Shown here: in pieces, positions 51,859 to 60,653 of the stretch | Numbering within the stretch: position 1 is the first letter of the stretch | How the letters are laid out: each line of letters begins with the position of its first letter | Assembly (NCBI RefSeq): GCF_001420995.1 | Contig: NZ_CP012184.1 | Coordinates: forward strand, 5,750,501 to 5,814,500 | Origin: Pseudonocardia sp. EC080619-01 | GTDB taxonomy: Bacteria; Actinomycetota; Actinomycetes; Mycobacteriales; Pseudonocardiaceae | Direction of reading: 5' to 3' | Length of the DNA stretch: 64,000 nt | Notes under the pieces: model-generated | Seen by the model: the letters and a program-made list of their open reading frames with translations, nothing else | What the model was told of the DNA's origin: nothing | The model's database searches: none | Translations under genes and position numbers: made by a program

Positions 51859-52518
51859 TCAGGGCCTGCGGCGCAGCACGTGCAGGTCCACCCCGTGCGG
51901 CAGTGGTCGGGTGCGGACCGTCCAGGTCCCGCGGGCGGCCTCCAGCCAGCGCGGGGTCTCCGGGCGCCCGGGATCGGCCAGCCACACCGCCGCCCGGCGG
52001 CTCGTCACCCGCGGCAGCAGCGCGGTCAGCGCGTCCGCCGCGGCGACACCGTAGAGCACGTCCGAGGCCAGCACGAGGTCCCACCGCTGCTGCCCGAGCC
52101 GCGGGTCGCCGGCGTCGAACGCGGCCACCACGGCCTCCACCGCCAGCCCCGACCGGCGGGCGTTCGCCGCCACCCAGCCGACGGCGGCGGGGGACCGGTC
52201 GGTCGCCACCACCGGCACCGCACCGGCGCGGGCCGCGGCCAGCGACGGCAGCCCGAGCCCGCAGCCCAGCTCCAGCACCCGGCGCCCGGCCAGCCGCGCC
52301 GGGCCCGCCGCGGCGACCGCGTGCGCCAGCGCCCGCCCGGACGGCCACAGGTGGGCCCAGTGCGCCGGGTGCAGCTCCTCCACGCCCTCGGCGACCTCGA
52401 CGGCGTCGGGCTCGACGCAGTCCGGGTCGGCCGGGCGCAGCAGGGTCAGCGGTCCGCCCGGCAGCGCGATCTCCTCCAGCACGCCGGGGCCGGTCGGGCC
52501 ACGCACGCCACGGCGCAC
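51859..52518 (-). CDS. Class I SAM-dependent methyltransferase
   Basis: A 219-residue methyltransferase. The SAM-binding motif I is VLELGCGLGLPSLAAARAG, acidic motif II VVATDRSPAAV and motif IV WDLVLASDVLYG; HPAHWAHLWPSGRALA precedes motif I, as in the protein-lysine or nicotinamide N-methyltransferase-like group. The target is unknown. It starts one base after the amidohydrolase stop on the same strand. Confidence 0.85.
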   Translation of the reverse strand: MRRGVRGPTGPGVLEEIALPGGPLTLLRPADPDCVEPDAVEVAEGVEELHPAHWAHLWPSGRALAHAVAAAGPARLAGRRVLELGCGLGLPSLAAARAGAVPVVATDRSPAAVGWVAANARRSGLAVEAVVAAFDAGDPRLGQQRWDLVLASDVLYGVAAADALTALLPRVTSRRAAVWLADPGRPETPRWLEAARGTWTVRTRPLPHGVDLHVLRRRP

Positions 52519-52519
52519 C

Positions 52520-54043
52520 TCAGACGCCGTCCCGGTGTGTCCACCGGCCGCCGACGAGCGTCCCCGCGACCGGCATCGCGCGCAGGACGGCCGGGTCGCA
52601 GGTGACCGGATCGGCGTCGGTCAGCACCAGGTCGGCGCGGACGCCCTCGGCGACCCGGGCCGTCGAGCCGCCGACCACGCCGAACGACGCGCCGAGTGCG
52701 ACGGCCCGGTCGAGCTCCTGCTCCGGGTGCCACCGCTCCCGGCCGTCGGCGGAGCGGTGCACGGCCGCGGCGAGCGCGACCCACGGGTCGAGCGGGGCCA
52801 CCGGGGCGTCCGAGCCGAGCGCCAGCCGGGCCCCGGTGCCGTGCAGCGACGCGAACGCGAACGCGCGCCCCGTCCGGCCCGCCCAGAGCCGGTCGGCGAC
52901 GTCGCGGTCGTCCAGCGCGTGCTCGGGCTGCACGCTGGCCACCAGGCCGAGTGCGGCGAATCGGGGCACGTCGTCGCCGGTGAGCAGCTGGGCGTGCTCG
53001 ATCCGCCCGCGCGCCCCGGTGGCGGCGAACGCGTCCAGCACCAGGGTGTTCGCGTGGTCGCCGATGGCGTGCAGCGCGGCCTCCAGGCCGGCGTCGTGCG
53101 CCCGGGCCAGCAGCGGGCGGAGCTCGTCCGGCGGGACGAGCAGCAGCCCGCACGGGTTGTCGATCAGTGCGCCCGGCGGCGCCGGGTACGGGTCGTAGCA
53201 GTACGCGGTGCGGGTGTTCAGCGATCCGTCGGTGATCACCTTGAGCGGGCCGGCGGTGAGCAGGCCGTCGCACCCGTCGACGGCGTCGCCGGTGCGCAGC
53301 CCGGTCGCGACGAGGTCGTCGAGCCGGTCCGGCCACACCGACGCCTCGACCCGCAGTCCGGTCGCGCCCGCGGCGATGCGGCGCCGCCAGTCCGGTAGCG
53401 ACCACGGTGCCTCGAAGTCGACGATCCCGACGACACCCCGGGCCGACGCGGCGGCCGCCGCGTCGGCGACGAACCCGTCGAGTGTCTCGTCGGGGACGTC
53501 CTGCAGTGCGACCGTGACCGCGAAGAACTCCGACTCGCGGATCCGGCCGGTCGGGTGCCCGCGGTGCCCGAACCGGTCCAGTGCCGGCCCGTTCAGCCAG
53601 CCCTGGTGCAGGTCACCCGACACCAGGACGACCGGGACGTCGCCCGCGAGCGGGTCCAGCAGGTCGCGGTGCGCCTCGTCCGGCCACAGCGAGTCCCGGA
53701 ACCCGAACCCGACCAGGGCCTCGCCCGGCGCGGGCGGGGCCTGCGCGAGGCGCTCCGCGACGAGCGCGGCGCACTCCGCGGCCGACCGGGCGCCGGAGAC
53801 GTCGAGCCGGCGGCGGGCCAGCGCCCACTGCGCCATGTGCACGTGGTGGTCCCACAGGCCGGGCAGCAGTGCGCGCCCGTCGCCGTCGACGACCTCCGCC
53901 CCGCCGGGGTCGAGCCCGGGCCCGATCGCGGCGACGCGGTGCCCGGACACGAGCACGTCGACCGGCTCCCCGATCCCGGTGCGGTCCGCGGCGAGCGGGC
54001 GCACCGACCGCAGCAGGGTGCGCCCGCCCCCGGCGGCGCTCAT
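52520..54043 (-). CDS. Amidohydrolase (YtcJ/imidazolonepropionase-like)
   Basis: A 507-residue metal-dependent amidohydrolase. The metal-binding HxH is in LLPGLWDHHVHMAQWAL, GPLKVITDGSLNTRTAYCYD supplies the middle ligand, and LHAIGDHANTLVLDAF, RIEHAQLL and ALGSDAPVAPLDP follow in the expected order. No signal peptide is seen, so it acts in the cytoplasm, probably on an N-acyl or cyclic amide. The ATG overlaps the PAP2-kinase stop by 4 bases. Confidence 0.87.
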   Translation of the reverse strand: MSAAGGGRTLLRSVRPLAADRTGIGEPVDVLVSGHRVAAIGPGLDPGGAEVVDGDGRALLPGLWDHHVHMAQWALARRRLDVSGARSAAECAALVAERLAQAPPAPGEALVGFGFRDSLWPDEAHRDLLDPLAGDVPVVLVSGDLHQGWLNGPALDRFGHRGHPTGRIRESEFFAVTVALQDVPDETLDGFVADAAAAASARGVVGIVDFEAPWSLPDWRRRIAAGATGLRVEASVWPDRLDDLVATGLRTGDAVDGCDGLLTAGPLKVITDGSLNTRTAYCYDPYPAPPGALIDNPCGLLLVPPDELRPLLARAHDAGLEAALHAIGDHANTLVLDAFAATGARGRIEHAQLLTGDDVPRFAALGLVASVQPEHALDDRDVADRLWAGRTGRAFAFASLHGTGARLALGSDAPVAPLDPWVALAAAVHRSADGRERWHPEQELDRAVALGASFGVVGGSTARVAEGVRADLVLTDADPVTCDPAVLRAMPVAGTLVGGRWTHRDGV

Positions 54044-55617
54044 CCCTGGAAGGGCCGGTCGCGGCCGGTCCAGCGCTCCTCGTCGCGGCGGTAGACCGGG
54101 ATAGGGCGCTCGGCGACCCGGAACGTGTACCGGCCGGCCTCCTCGACGACCTCGCCGTCGGTGGCGAGCATGCTCGGCTCCAGGAGCTCGACGTCGACCC
54201 GCGGCACCTCACGCTGGTGGTAGACGCGGCTGTGGCCGAGCGCGCCGAGGATCAGCGCGATCACCACGCGCAGCCGGGAGAACCGCACGTCGGCGCGCAG
54301 CCAGCGGACGTCGAGCAGGCCGGAGTCCAGCGTCGGCCGCCACGCCGGCACGGCGCCGCGCGGGTAGTACGGGCCGTTGCCGACGAACAGGAACCAGACC
54401 TTGTACCAGCGGTCCTCGATCTTCACCGAGATCTTCTCGGACCGCCGCAGCACGGTGATCAGGGCCGCGGCGAAGGCGGGCCACTTGCCGTAGCGCGGCT
54501 GCCACTGCTCGCGCAGCCGCACCAGCTCCGGGTAGGAACCGATCGAGGCCGTGTTGATGAAGTAGCGGGTCCGGGTGACGGAGATGTCCTCCGGGTCGTC
54601 CAGCCGCCCGGGGTGGGCCTCGACCAGGGCCAGGTCCACGGCGACGGCCTCACCGGCCTGCGTGGCGTCGACGGCCTCCTGGGTGTCGTAGACGCCGACG
54701 TCACGGGCGAAGTGGTTGAGCGTCCCGCCCGGGACGACGACCAGCGGCAGCCCGTGCCGGTCCGCGACCGACGCCGCGGTCGCCACCGTGCCGTCGCCGC
54801 CCGCGACGCCGACCGCGCGCACCCACTGCCCGCGCTGCGCGATCGCGTCCTCCAGCATGTCCTCGACCTTGATCCCGTCGCCGACGACGAGATGGTGCGC
54901 GGCCGGGAGACGCTCCCGGACCTCGTCGGACACGTCGTGGTCCGGCGGCCCGGAGAACGGGTTGGACACGATCACCAGGCCCTCGCCCTGCGGCAGCTCC
55001 GGCACGGTGTCGATCGGCCGCGCCCTGGCCTCGTCGCTGGGGCGGACCGGCCACCAGCGGCGGGTCAGCTGTGCCACCGCGGTCCCGACGGCGGCCCCGG
55101 CCACCACGTCGGAGGTCCAGTGCACGCCGACGTGCACCCGCGACCAGCCGACGATCGCGGCCAGCGGCACGACGACCGGCGCCGCCCGCCGGTTTTCCAT
55201 AACGACGGCCGTCGCGAACGCGGCCGCGGAGGCGGCGTGCCCGGACGGGAACGACGACGAGGACGGCGGGTCGGCCACCGTCCGGAACGCGGGCAGCTCC
55301 GCCGCGGCCGGACGCCGGCGCGGCAGCAGCGGCTTCAGCAGCGCGTTCGCGGTGAGGCTGGTCAGCGCGATCGACGCGACACCCCGCATGGCCGCCTGGC
55401 GCCCGGCACCCCGCCGGACGGCGAGGATCCCCGCGATCGCGAACCAGAGCACGCTGTGGTCGGCCGTCCGGGTGAGCCGCCGCAGCGTCCGGTCCACCCG
55501 GCTGGGTGGCCTGCCCGCCACGAAGTCGGTGATGGACCTGTCCACCTGCGAGACGGTGTCGATCCCCCCGTCCACTCGTCGGGACCGCCGTGCGACGCGC
55601 TCGAACCATCCGCTCAC
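54040..55617 (-). CDS. PAP2 phosphatase - diacylglycerol-kinase-like fusion protein
   Basis: A 525-residue fusion. Residues about 40-200 are a PAP2-type membrane phosphatase with the three-part site KPLLPRRRP, FPSGHAASAAAFATA and SRVHVGVHWTSDVVAG. Residues about 225-525 are a lipid/sphingosine kinase-like domain with GVAGGDGTVATAASV and GGTLNHFARDVGVY. It would dephosphorylate and phosphorylate lipid alcohols in the membrane, perhaps salvaging undecaprenyl or phosphatidate species. The GTG start at 55617 is 42 bases from the divergent pafA. It leads the operon. Confidence 0.87.
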   Translation of the reverse strand: MSGWFERVARRSRRVDGGIDTVSQVDRSITDFVAGRPPSRVDRTLRRLTRTADHSVLWFAIAGILAVRRGAGRQAAMRGVASIALTSLTANALLKPLLPRRRPAAAELPAFRTVADPPSSSSFPSGHAASAAAFATAVVMENRRAAPVVVPLAAIVGWSRVHVGVHWTSDVVAGAAVGTAVAQLTRRWWPVRPSDEARARPIDTVPELPQGEGLVIVSNPFSGPPDHDVSDEVRERLPAAHHLVVGDGIKVEDMLEDAIAQRGQWVRAVGVAGGDGTVATAASVADRHGLPLVVVPGGTLNHFARDVGVYDTQEAVDATQAGEAVAVDLALVEAHPGRLDDPEDISVTRTRYFINTASIGSYPELVRLREQWQPRYGKWPAFAAALITVLRRSEKISVKIEDRWYKVWFLFVGNGPYYPRGAVPAWRPTLDSGLLDVRWLRADVRFSRLRVVIALILGALGHSRVYHQREVPRVDVELLEPSMLATDGEVVEEAGRYTFRVAERPIPVYRRDEERWTGRDRPFQG

Positions 55618-55646
55618 AACCGTGACAGTAGAGGGGGTCCAACGCC

Positions 55647-55652
55647 TACCCT
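55647..55652 (+). promoter_or_regulatory. Predicted -10 box of a leaderless pafA promoter
   Basis: TACCCT, 7 bases before the pafA ATG, with no ribosome-binding site between. Confidence 0.5.
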
Positions 55653-55659
55653 GAACCCC

Positions 55660-57021
55660 ATGCAGCGTCGGATCTTCGGGGTCGAGACGGAGTTCGGTGT
55701 CACGTGCACCTTCCACGGGCAGCGCCGGCTGTCCCCGGACGAGGTGGCGCGCTACCTCTTCCGGCGGGTGGTGTCGTGGGGCCGGTCCTCCAACGTCTTC
55801 CTCCGCAACGGTGCCCGCCTCTACCTCGACGTCGGATCCCACCCCGAGTACGCCACCGCCGAGTGCGACTCGCTGACCCAGCTCGTCGCCCACGACAAGG
55901 CGGGCGAGCGCATCCTCGAGGACCTGCTCGTCGACGCCGAGCGCCGGCTCGTCGACGAGGGCATCGGCGGGGACATCTACCTGTTCAAGAACAACACCGA
56001 CTCGGCGGGCAACTCCTACGGCTGCCACGAGAACTACCTCGTCGCGCGGCAGGGCGAGTTCTCCCGGATCGCCGACGTGCTGCTCCCGTTCCTGGTCACC
56101 CGCCAGCTGATCTGCGGCGCGGGCAAGGTCCTGCAGACCCCGCGCGGCGCGGTGTACTGCCTGTCCCAGCGGGCCGAGCACATCTGGGAGGGCGTCTCCT
56201 CGGCGACCACCCGGTCCCGGCCGATCATCAACACCCGCGACGAGCCGCACGCCGACGCCGAGCGCTACCGACGGCTGCACGTCATCGTCGGCGACTCGAA
56301 CATGTCCGAGGTGACGACCCTGCTGAAGGTGGGGACGGCCACGCTCGTGCTGGAGATGATCGAGGCCGGCGTCCAGTTCCGGGACTTCACCCTGGACAAC
56401 CCGATCCGGGCGATCCGCGAGATCAGCCACGACCTCACCGGGCGGCGCCCGGTCCGCATGGCGGGCGGCCGCGAGGCGAGCGCGCTGGACATCCAGCGCG
56501 AGTACCACGCCCGGGCCGTGGAGTTCCTGCAGAGCCGCGGGCACGAGGACAAGGTGATGGAGCGCGTCGTCGAGCTGTGGGGGCGCACCCTCGACGCCGT
56601 CGAGTCCCAGAACCTGTCGCTCATCGACCGCGAGATCGACTGGGCGATCAAGCACCGGCTCGTCGAGCGGTACCGGGAGAAGCACGACCTGGAGCTGTCC
56701 AGCGCCCGGATCGCCCAGCTCGACCTGGCCTACCACGACGTCCGGCGCGGCCGCGGGCTGTTCGACATGCTGCAGCGCAAGGACCTCGTCGACCGGGTCA
56801 CCGACGACGGCGAGATCGAGGCCGCGAAGGACACCCCGCCGCAGTCCACCCGGGCGAAGCTGCGCGGCGACTTCATCGCCGCCGCCCAGGCCGCCGGCCG
56901 GGACTTCACCGTCGACTGGGTGCACCTGAAGCTGAACGACCAGGCGCAGCGGACCGTGCTGTGCAAGGACCCGTTCCGCGCCGTCGACGAGCGGGTGGAC
57001 CGGCTGATCGCCTCGCTCTAG
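55660..57021 (+). CDS. pafA: Pup--protein ligase PafA
   Basis: A 453-residue ligase that phosphorylates the Pup C-terminal Glu with ATP and joins it to substrate lysines. The N-terminus MQRRIFGVETEFGVTCTF holds the first Mg ligand; LFKNNTDSAGNSYGCHENYL, PIINTRDEPHADAERYRRLH and the C-terminal domain that guides Pup are present. It is paralogous to Dop, but the Dop-specific loop after the first strand is absent. It is monocistronic with a leaderless promoter and strong terminator, 18 kb from the prcA end of the proteasome cluster. Confidence 0.96.
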   Translation: MQRRIFGVETEFGVTCTFHGQRRLSPDEVARYLFRRVVSWGRSSNVFLRNGARLYLDVGSHPEYATAECDSLTQLVAHDKAGERILEDLLVDAERRLVDEGIGGDIYLFKNNTDSAGNSYGCHENYLVARQGEFSRIADVLLPFLVTRQLICGAGKVLQTPRGAVYCLSQRAEHIWEGVSSATTRSRPIINTRDEPHADAERYRRLHVIVGDSNMSEVTTLLKVGTATLVLEMIEAGVQFRDFTLDNPIRAIREISHDLTGRRPVRMAGGREASALDIQREYHARAVEFLQSRGHEDKVMERVVELWGRTLDAVESQNLSLIDREIDWAIKHRLVERYREKHDLELSSARIAQLDLAYHDVRRGRGLFDMLQRKDLVDRVTDDGEIEAAKDTPPQSTRAKLRGDFIAAAQAAGRDFTVDWVHLKLNDQAQRTVLCKDPFRAVDERVDRLIASL

Positions 57022-57028
57022 GTCGTGC

Positions 57029-57060
57029 GTGGTCGTCGCGGCCGGAACCGCGACGACCAC
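57029..57060. terminator. pafA/glutaminase convergent terminator
   Basis: A perfect 13-bp stem GTGGTCGTCGCGG/CCGCGACGACCAC with a 6-base loop. Confidence 0.85.
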
Positions 57061-57070
57061 CCACGAGCCG

Positions 57071-58069
57071 TCAGTCCTCCGGCTGCGCGACCCGGCCGAA
57101 CCGCGACTCCGCCGGATCGGCGAACACGTGCAGCCCGAACCGCCGCGAGAGCTCCCGGCAGACCGCGACGCCGCGGACCGAGTTGCCGTGCCGGTCGAGG
57201 CCCGGCGAGTAGACGCCGAGACCGAACCAGCGCGGCAGGATGCCCATGATGCCGCCGGACACGCCGCTCTTGGCCGGGATGCCGACGTCGTGGGCCCACT
57301 CGCCGGCGGCGTCGTACATGCCGCACATGCTCGTCACGCTCACCACCGTGCGCAGGTGCTCCCGCGGCAGCGCCCGGCGGCCGGTCACCGGGTTGCGGCC
57401 GCCGTTCGCGAGGGTCGCCCCCATCAGGGACAGCTCCGGGGCGGTCACCGCGATCGAGCAGGCGGCCAGGTAGACGTAGAGGTTGTCGTCGATGTCGCCG
57501 TGCAGCATGCCCAGGCTGCGCATCAGGTAGCTCAGCCCGAGGTTGCGGTCGTTGGAGACCAGCTGCTCGTCGAGGACCTTCTGGTCGACGACCAGGTCCG
57601 GGTTCCCCGTGTAGTCGCGGTTGCGCTCCAGCAGCCGCTCGACCTTCTCCTCCTTGGTGGCCCCCTTGACGAGGTTCGCCGCGACCAGGGCACCCGCGTT
57701 GATCATCGGGTTGAACGGCCGGTGGTGGACCTGGTCGAAGGTGATCGAGTTGAACGGGTCGCCGGAGGGCTCGACGCCGACCCGGCGCAACGTCTCGTCC
57801 AGCCCGTTGTCCTCGAGCGCGAGACCGTAGGTGAAGACCTTCGAGATCGAGTGCAGCGGGAAGCGGATCCCGCAGTCGCCGACCTCCCACCGGGTGCCGT
57901 CGACGTTCGTCCCGGCGAGCCCGAACTCGTCGGCGCGGCTCTCCATCTCGGGCGGGTAGTAGCTGACGATCTCCTCGCCGGGCAGCAGGCTCCCGCCACC
58001 CGCCGAGCACGTGTTGCGGAGGTCCTCGAGCTGCTCCTGCACCAGCTCCCGTTCGGCCTGGGCGACCAT
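57071..58069 (-). CDS. glsA: Glutaminase A (first of a tandem pair)
   Basis: A 332-residue serine-dependent glutaminase releasing ammonia from glutamine. The Ser-Lys pair is in FPLHSISKVFTYGLALEDNG; other family blocks are FNPMINAGALVAANL, LSYLMRSLGMLHGDIDDNLY and SMCGMYDAAGEWAHDVGIPA, and SGVSGGIMGILP is the C-terminal signature. It is about 70% similar by eye to the next gene, from which it is separated by only 44 bases, so the pair arose by tandem duplication. It is the downstream member of the two-gene operon. Confidence 0.93.
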   Translation of the reverse strand: MVAQAERELVQEQLEDLRNTCSAGGGSLLPGEEIVSYYPPEMESRADEFGLAGTNVDGTRWEVGDCGIRFPLHSISKVFTYGLALEDNGLDETLRRVGVEPSGDPFNSITFDQVHHRPFNPMINAGALVAANLVKGATKEEKVERLLERNRDYTGNPDLVVDQKVLDEQLVSNDRNLGLSYLMRSLGMLHGDIDDNLYVYLAACSIAVTAPELSLMGATLANGGRNPVTGRRALPREHLRTVVSVTSMCGMYDAAGEWAHDVGIPAKSGVSGGIMGILPRWFGLGVYSPGLDRHGNSVRGVAVCRELSRRFGLHVFADPAESRFGRVAQPED

Positions 58070-58113
58070 CGGTGTCCCTTTCGTCGACGATGTCCGCTGG
58101 AGAACCTACGACG

Positions 58114-59160
58114 TCACAGACCCTCGGGGAGCCAACCGTCACCCGAGGGGTACATCTCGGTGGCGTCGTCGCGGCGGGCGGGCCGGACGATCCGGCCCAG
58201 CCGCGACTCCGACGGGTCCGCGAACACGTGCAGCCCGAACCGGTCCGACAACGCCCGGCACACCGCGACCCCGCGCGCCGAGTTGCCGTGCCGGTCGAGG
58301 CCGGGGGAGTAGACGCCGACGCCGATCGCGTCCGGGATGGACGCCAGGATCGCCCCGGACACGCTGGACTTCGCCGGGATGCCGACGTCGTAGGCCCACT
58401 GGCCCGCGGCGTCGTACATGCCGCACATGCTCATCACGCTGAGGACGTCGCGGGTGTAGGTGCGGGGCAGCGCCGGGACGCCGGTGAAGGGGTTCGCCCC
58501 GCCCCGCGCGACCGTCGCGGCCATCGTGGACAGCTCGACGGCGGTCACCGTGACCGAGCAGGCCGCGAGGTAGACGTAGAGGTTGTCCTCGATGTTGCCG
58601 TGCAGCATGCCCAGGCTGCGCATCAGGTAGCTCAGCGACACGTTGCGGTCGTTGGACACGAGCTGCTCGGCGAGGACGTTCTCGTCGACGGCGAGGTCCG
58701 GGTTGCCCGAGTAGATCCGCAGCCGGGTGAGCAGCCGCTCGACCTTCTCCTCCTTCGTCGCCCCGTGCACCAGGTTCGCCGCCACCAGCGCACCCGCGTT
58801 GATCATGGGGTTGAACGGGCGGTTGTTGACGTCGTCGAAGGAGATCGAGTTGAACGGGTCGCCGGACGGCTCGACCCCGACCCGCAGCAGGACGTCCTCG
58901 CGGCCGTTGTCCTCGAGCGCGAGGCCGTAGGTGAAGACCTTCGAGATGGAGTGCAGCGGGAAACGGGCCTCGGCGTCGCCGACCTGCCACTGGGTGCCGT
59001 CGACGTCGGTCGCGGCCAGCCCGAACAGGTTCGACTGTGCGGCCATGGACGGTGGGTAGTAGGCGACGACGCGGTTGTCCGGGATGCCGCCGGGACGCCC
59101 GATGACCTGGTGCAGCTCCTCGAGCTGCTCCTGCACGATCTCGCGCTCGGTCTGCTCCAT
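58114..59160 (-). CDS. glsA: Glutaminase A (second of a tandem pair)
   Basis: A 348-residue paralogue of the neighbouring glutaminase. It keeps the Ser-Lys pair in FPLHSISKVFTYGLALEDNG and the blocks FNPMINAGALVAANL, LSYLMRSLGMLHGNIEDNLY and SMCGMYDAAGQWAYDVGIPA. Differences lie in the N-terminal lid (GRPGGIPDNRVVAYYPPSMA) and the C-terminal tail, so kinetics or regulation may differ. It is the first gene of the operon and has its own upstream region of about 90 bases. Confidence 0.93.
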   Translation of the reverse strand: MEQTEREIVQEQLEELHQVIGRPGGIPDNRVVAYYPPSMAAQSNLFGLAATDVDGTQWQVGDAEARFPLHSISKVFTYGLALEDNGREDVLLRVGVEPSGDPFNSISFDDVNNRPFNPMINAGALVAANLVHGATKEEKVERLLTRLRIYSGNPDLAVDENVLAEQLVSNDRNVSLSYLMRSLGMLHGNIEDNLYVYLAACSVTVTAVELSTMAATVARGGANPFTGVPALPRTYTRDVLSVMSMCGMYDAAGQWAYDVGIPAKSSVSGAILASIPDAIGVGVYSPGLDRHGNSARGVAVCRALSDRFGLHVFADPSESRLGRIVRPARRDDATEMYPSGDGWLPEGL

Positions 59161-59248
59161 GTCCCGCCCCCTCCGCCGTCTCGGCGCGGGGCCGGTGGAC
59201 CGCCGCGACCCGGGTGTGCGCAGCGGAACCTAGATCACGGGGACGGGG

Positions 59249-59488
59249 TCACTCGATCCCGGGCATGATCCGGCGCCGGAGTTCGGCCAGCTCGTCCTGG
59301 ACGTCCGGATCGGCGGGGCCCGCCTTCTCCGGTGCCGGGGCGATGCCCATCGAGCGCAGCAGCCCGGTGGCCGCGGCCGCCGGGTCGCCCGCCTCGCCCA
59401 GCACCGGGTGCAGTCCCTCGTCGGCGAGATGGTGGAACACGAGGTTCACCACGGTCCACGGGTTGAAGGTCTCCTGCTCTGCCGTCAT
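59249..59488 (-). CDS. Small conserved-looking protein of unknown function
   Basis: A 79-residue protein beginning MTAEQETFNPWTVVNLVFHH, with an acidic, helical C-terminal part (DVQDELAELRRRIMPG). The ATG at 59488 marks the start of non-repetitive sequence; 27 earlier in-frame codons look non-coding. No membrane segment, cysteine pair or domain I recognise. It is divergent from pafB and upstream of the glutaminase genes on the same strand, 88 bases away. Confidence 0.6.
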   Translation of the reverse strand: MTAEQETFNPWTVVNLVFHHLADEGLHPVLGEAGDPAAAATGLLRSMGIAPAPEKAGPADPDVQDELAELRRRIMPGIE

Positions 59489-59650
59489 CTCGCCCACCTC
59501 CACGCACACCCGCGCGGCCGCGGTGCCACGCCGTCCGGTGAGCCTTTCCCCGGCTGCGCCGGGCGTCAACGGGGGTGTCGCAGGATGAGACGGGCGCAGT
59601 GGCCGGTGCCGGTCCGCGCGGGGCGCACGGCCGGGCGCCGGGCCCCTGGC

Positions 59651-59656
59651 TACGAT
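59651..59656 (+). promoter_or_regulatory. Predicted -10 box of a leaderless pafB promoter
   Basis: TACGAT, 7 bases before the GTG at 59664. It overlaps an earlier in-frame ATG (59655), which therefore is unlikely to be used. Confidence 0.5.
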
Positions 59657-59663
59657 GCCTCTC

Positions 59664-60653
59664 GTGTCCTCCGCCCGCGCCGAGCGACTGGTGAACCTGG
59701 TCCTCTGCCTGATGTCGACGCGGCAGTACCTGACCGCCGAGCGGATCCGCGCGACCGTGCCCGGTTACGCCGAGGCCGCGGGTGACGAGGCGTTCTTCCG
59801 GATGTTCGAACGGGACAAGGCCGAGCTGCGCGAACTGGGCGTCCCGCTGGAGACCGGCCACAACTCGGTGTTCGACACCGTCGAGGGCTACCGGATCGCC
59901 CGCGCCGACTACGAGCTGGGCGAGATCGAGCTGGAGCCCGACGAGGCGACCGCCGTCGCCCTCGCCGGGAACCTGTGGGACTCACCGGACCTCGCCGGCG
60001 CGGCGCACGGGGCCCTGGTGAAGCTGCGCGCGGCCGGTGTGGAGGTCGCCGAGACCCCCGCCGCCACCGTCCGGCCCGGCCCGCACGCCGGGGAACCGGC
60101 GCTGGCCCCGCTGCTGGCCGCGACCCGCGCCGGGCAGGTCGTGGTCTTCGACCACCGGCGCGGCGGCCCGGCCGACCCGCCGTCGCGACGGACCGTCGAG
60201 CCGTGGGGCGTGGTGTCCTACCGCGGCCGCTGGTACCTCGTCGGCCACGACCGCGACCGCGACGCGGTCCGCTGCTTCCGGCTGTCCCGCATCACCGGTG
60301 CGGTCCGCGGGACCGGGCCCGAGGGCGCGGTCCGGGTCCCCGACGGCGTCGACCTGCGCGGCATCGTGCGCTCCTCCGCGGGCCCCGGGCCGGTGACCGG
60401 CACGGCGCGGGTCTGGGTCGCCGAGGGCCGGGCGGCCGGGCTGCGCCGCATCGGGCGCGAGCGGGGCCCGCACGAGCACCGAGGACGGCCGGGGGTGCTG
60501 ATCGAGATCGACCTCCGTGACCGTTCGGTCGTCGCCCGGTGGCTGGCCGGGCACGGCCCGGACGTCGCCGTCCTCGACCCGCCGGAGCTCGCCGTCGCCG
60601 TGCGGGAGCTGTGGGCGGGCGCCGCCGACCTCGCCGTGGACCGGGCCCGGTGA
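59664..60653 (+). CDS. pafB: PafB, WYL-domain transcriptional regulator
   Basis: A 329-residue regulator; with PafC it activates the SOS-independent DNA-damage response in mycobacteria. The N-terminal winged helix (ARAERLVNLVLCLMSTRQYL, TAERIRATVPGY) is followed by the WYL domain (VVSYRGRWYLVGHDRDRDAV, RCFRLSRITGAV) and the WCX extension. I chose GTG at 59664 because of the promoter position. The stop overlaps the pafC start as GTGA, so the two subunits are made in equal amounts. It lies between the small gene and pafC, about 2.6 kb from pafA. Confidence 0.94.
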   Translation: MSSARAERLVNLVLCLMSTRQYLTAERIRATVPGYAEAAGDEAFFRMFERDKAELRELGVPLETGHNSVFDTVEGYRIARADYELGEIELEPDEATAVALAGNLWDSPDLAGAAHGALVKLRAAGVEVAETPAATVRPGPHAGEPALAPLLAATRAGQVVVFDHRRGGPADPPSRRTVEPWGVVSYRGRWYLVGHDRDRDAVRCFRLSRITGAVRGTGPEGAVRVPDGVDLRGIVRSSAGPGPVTGTARVWVAEGRAAGLRRIGRERGPHEHRGRPGVLIEIDLRDRSVVARWLAGHGPDVAVLDPPELAVAVRELWAGAADLAVDRAR

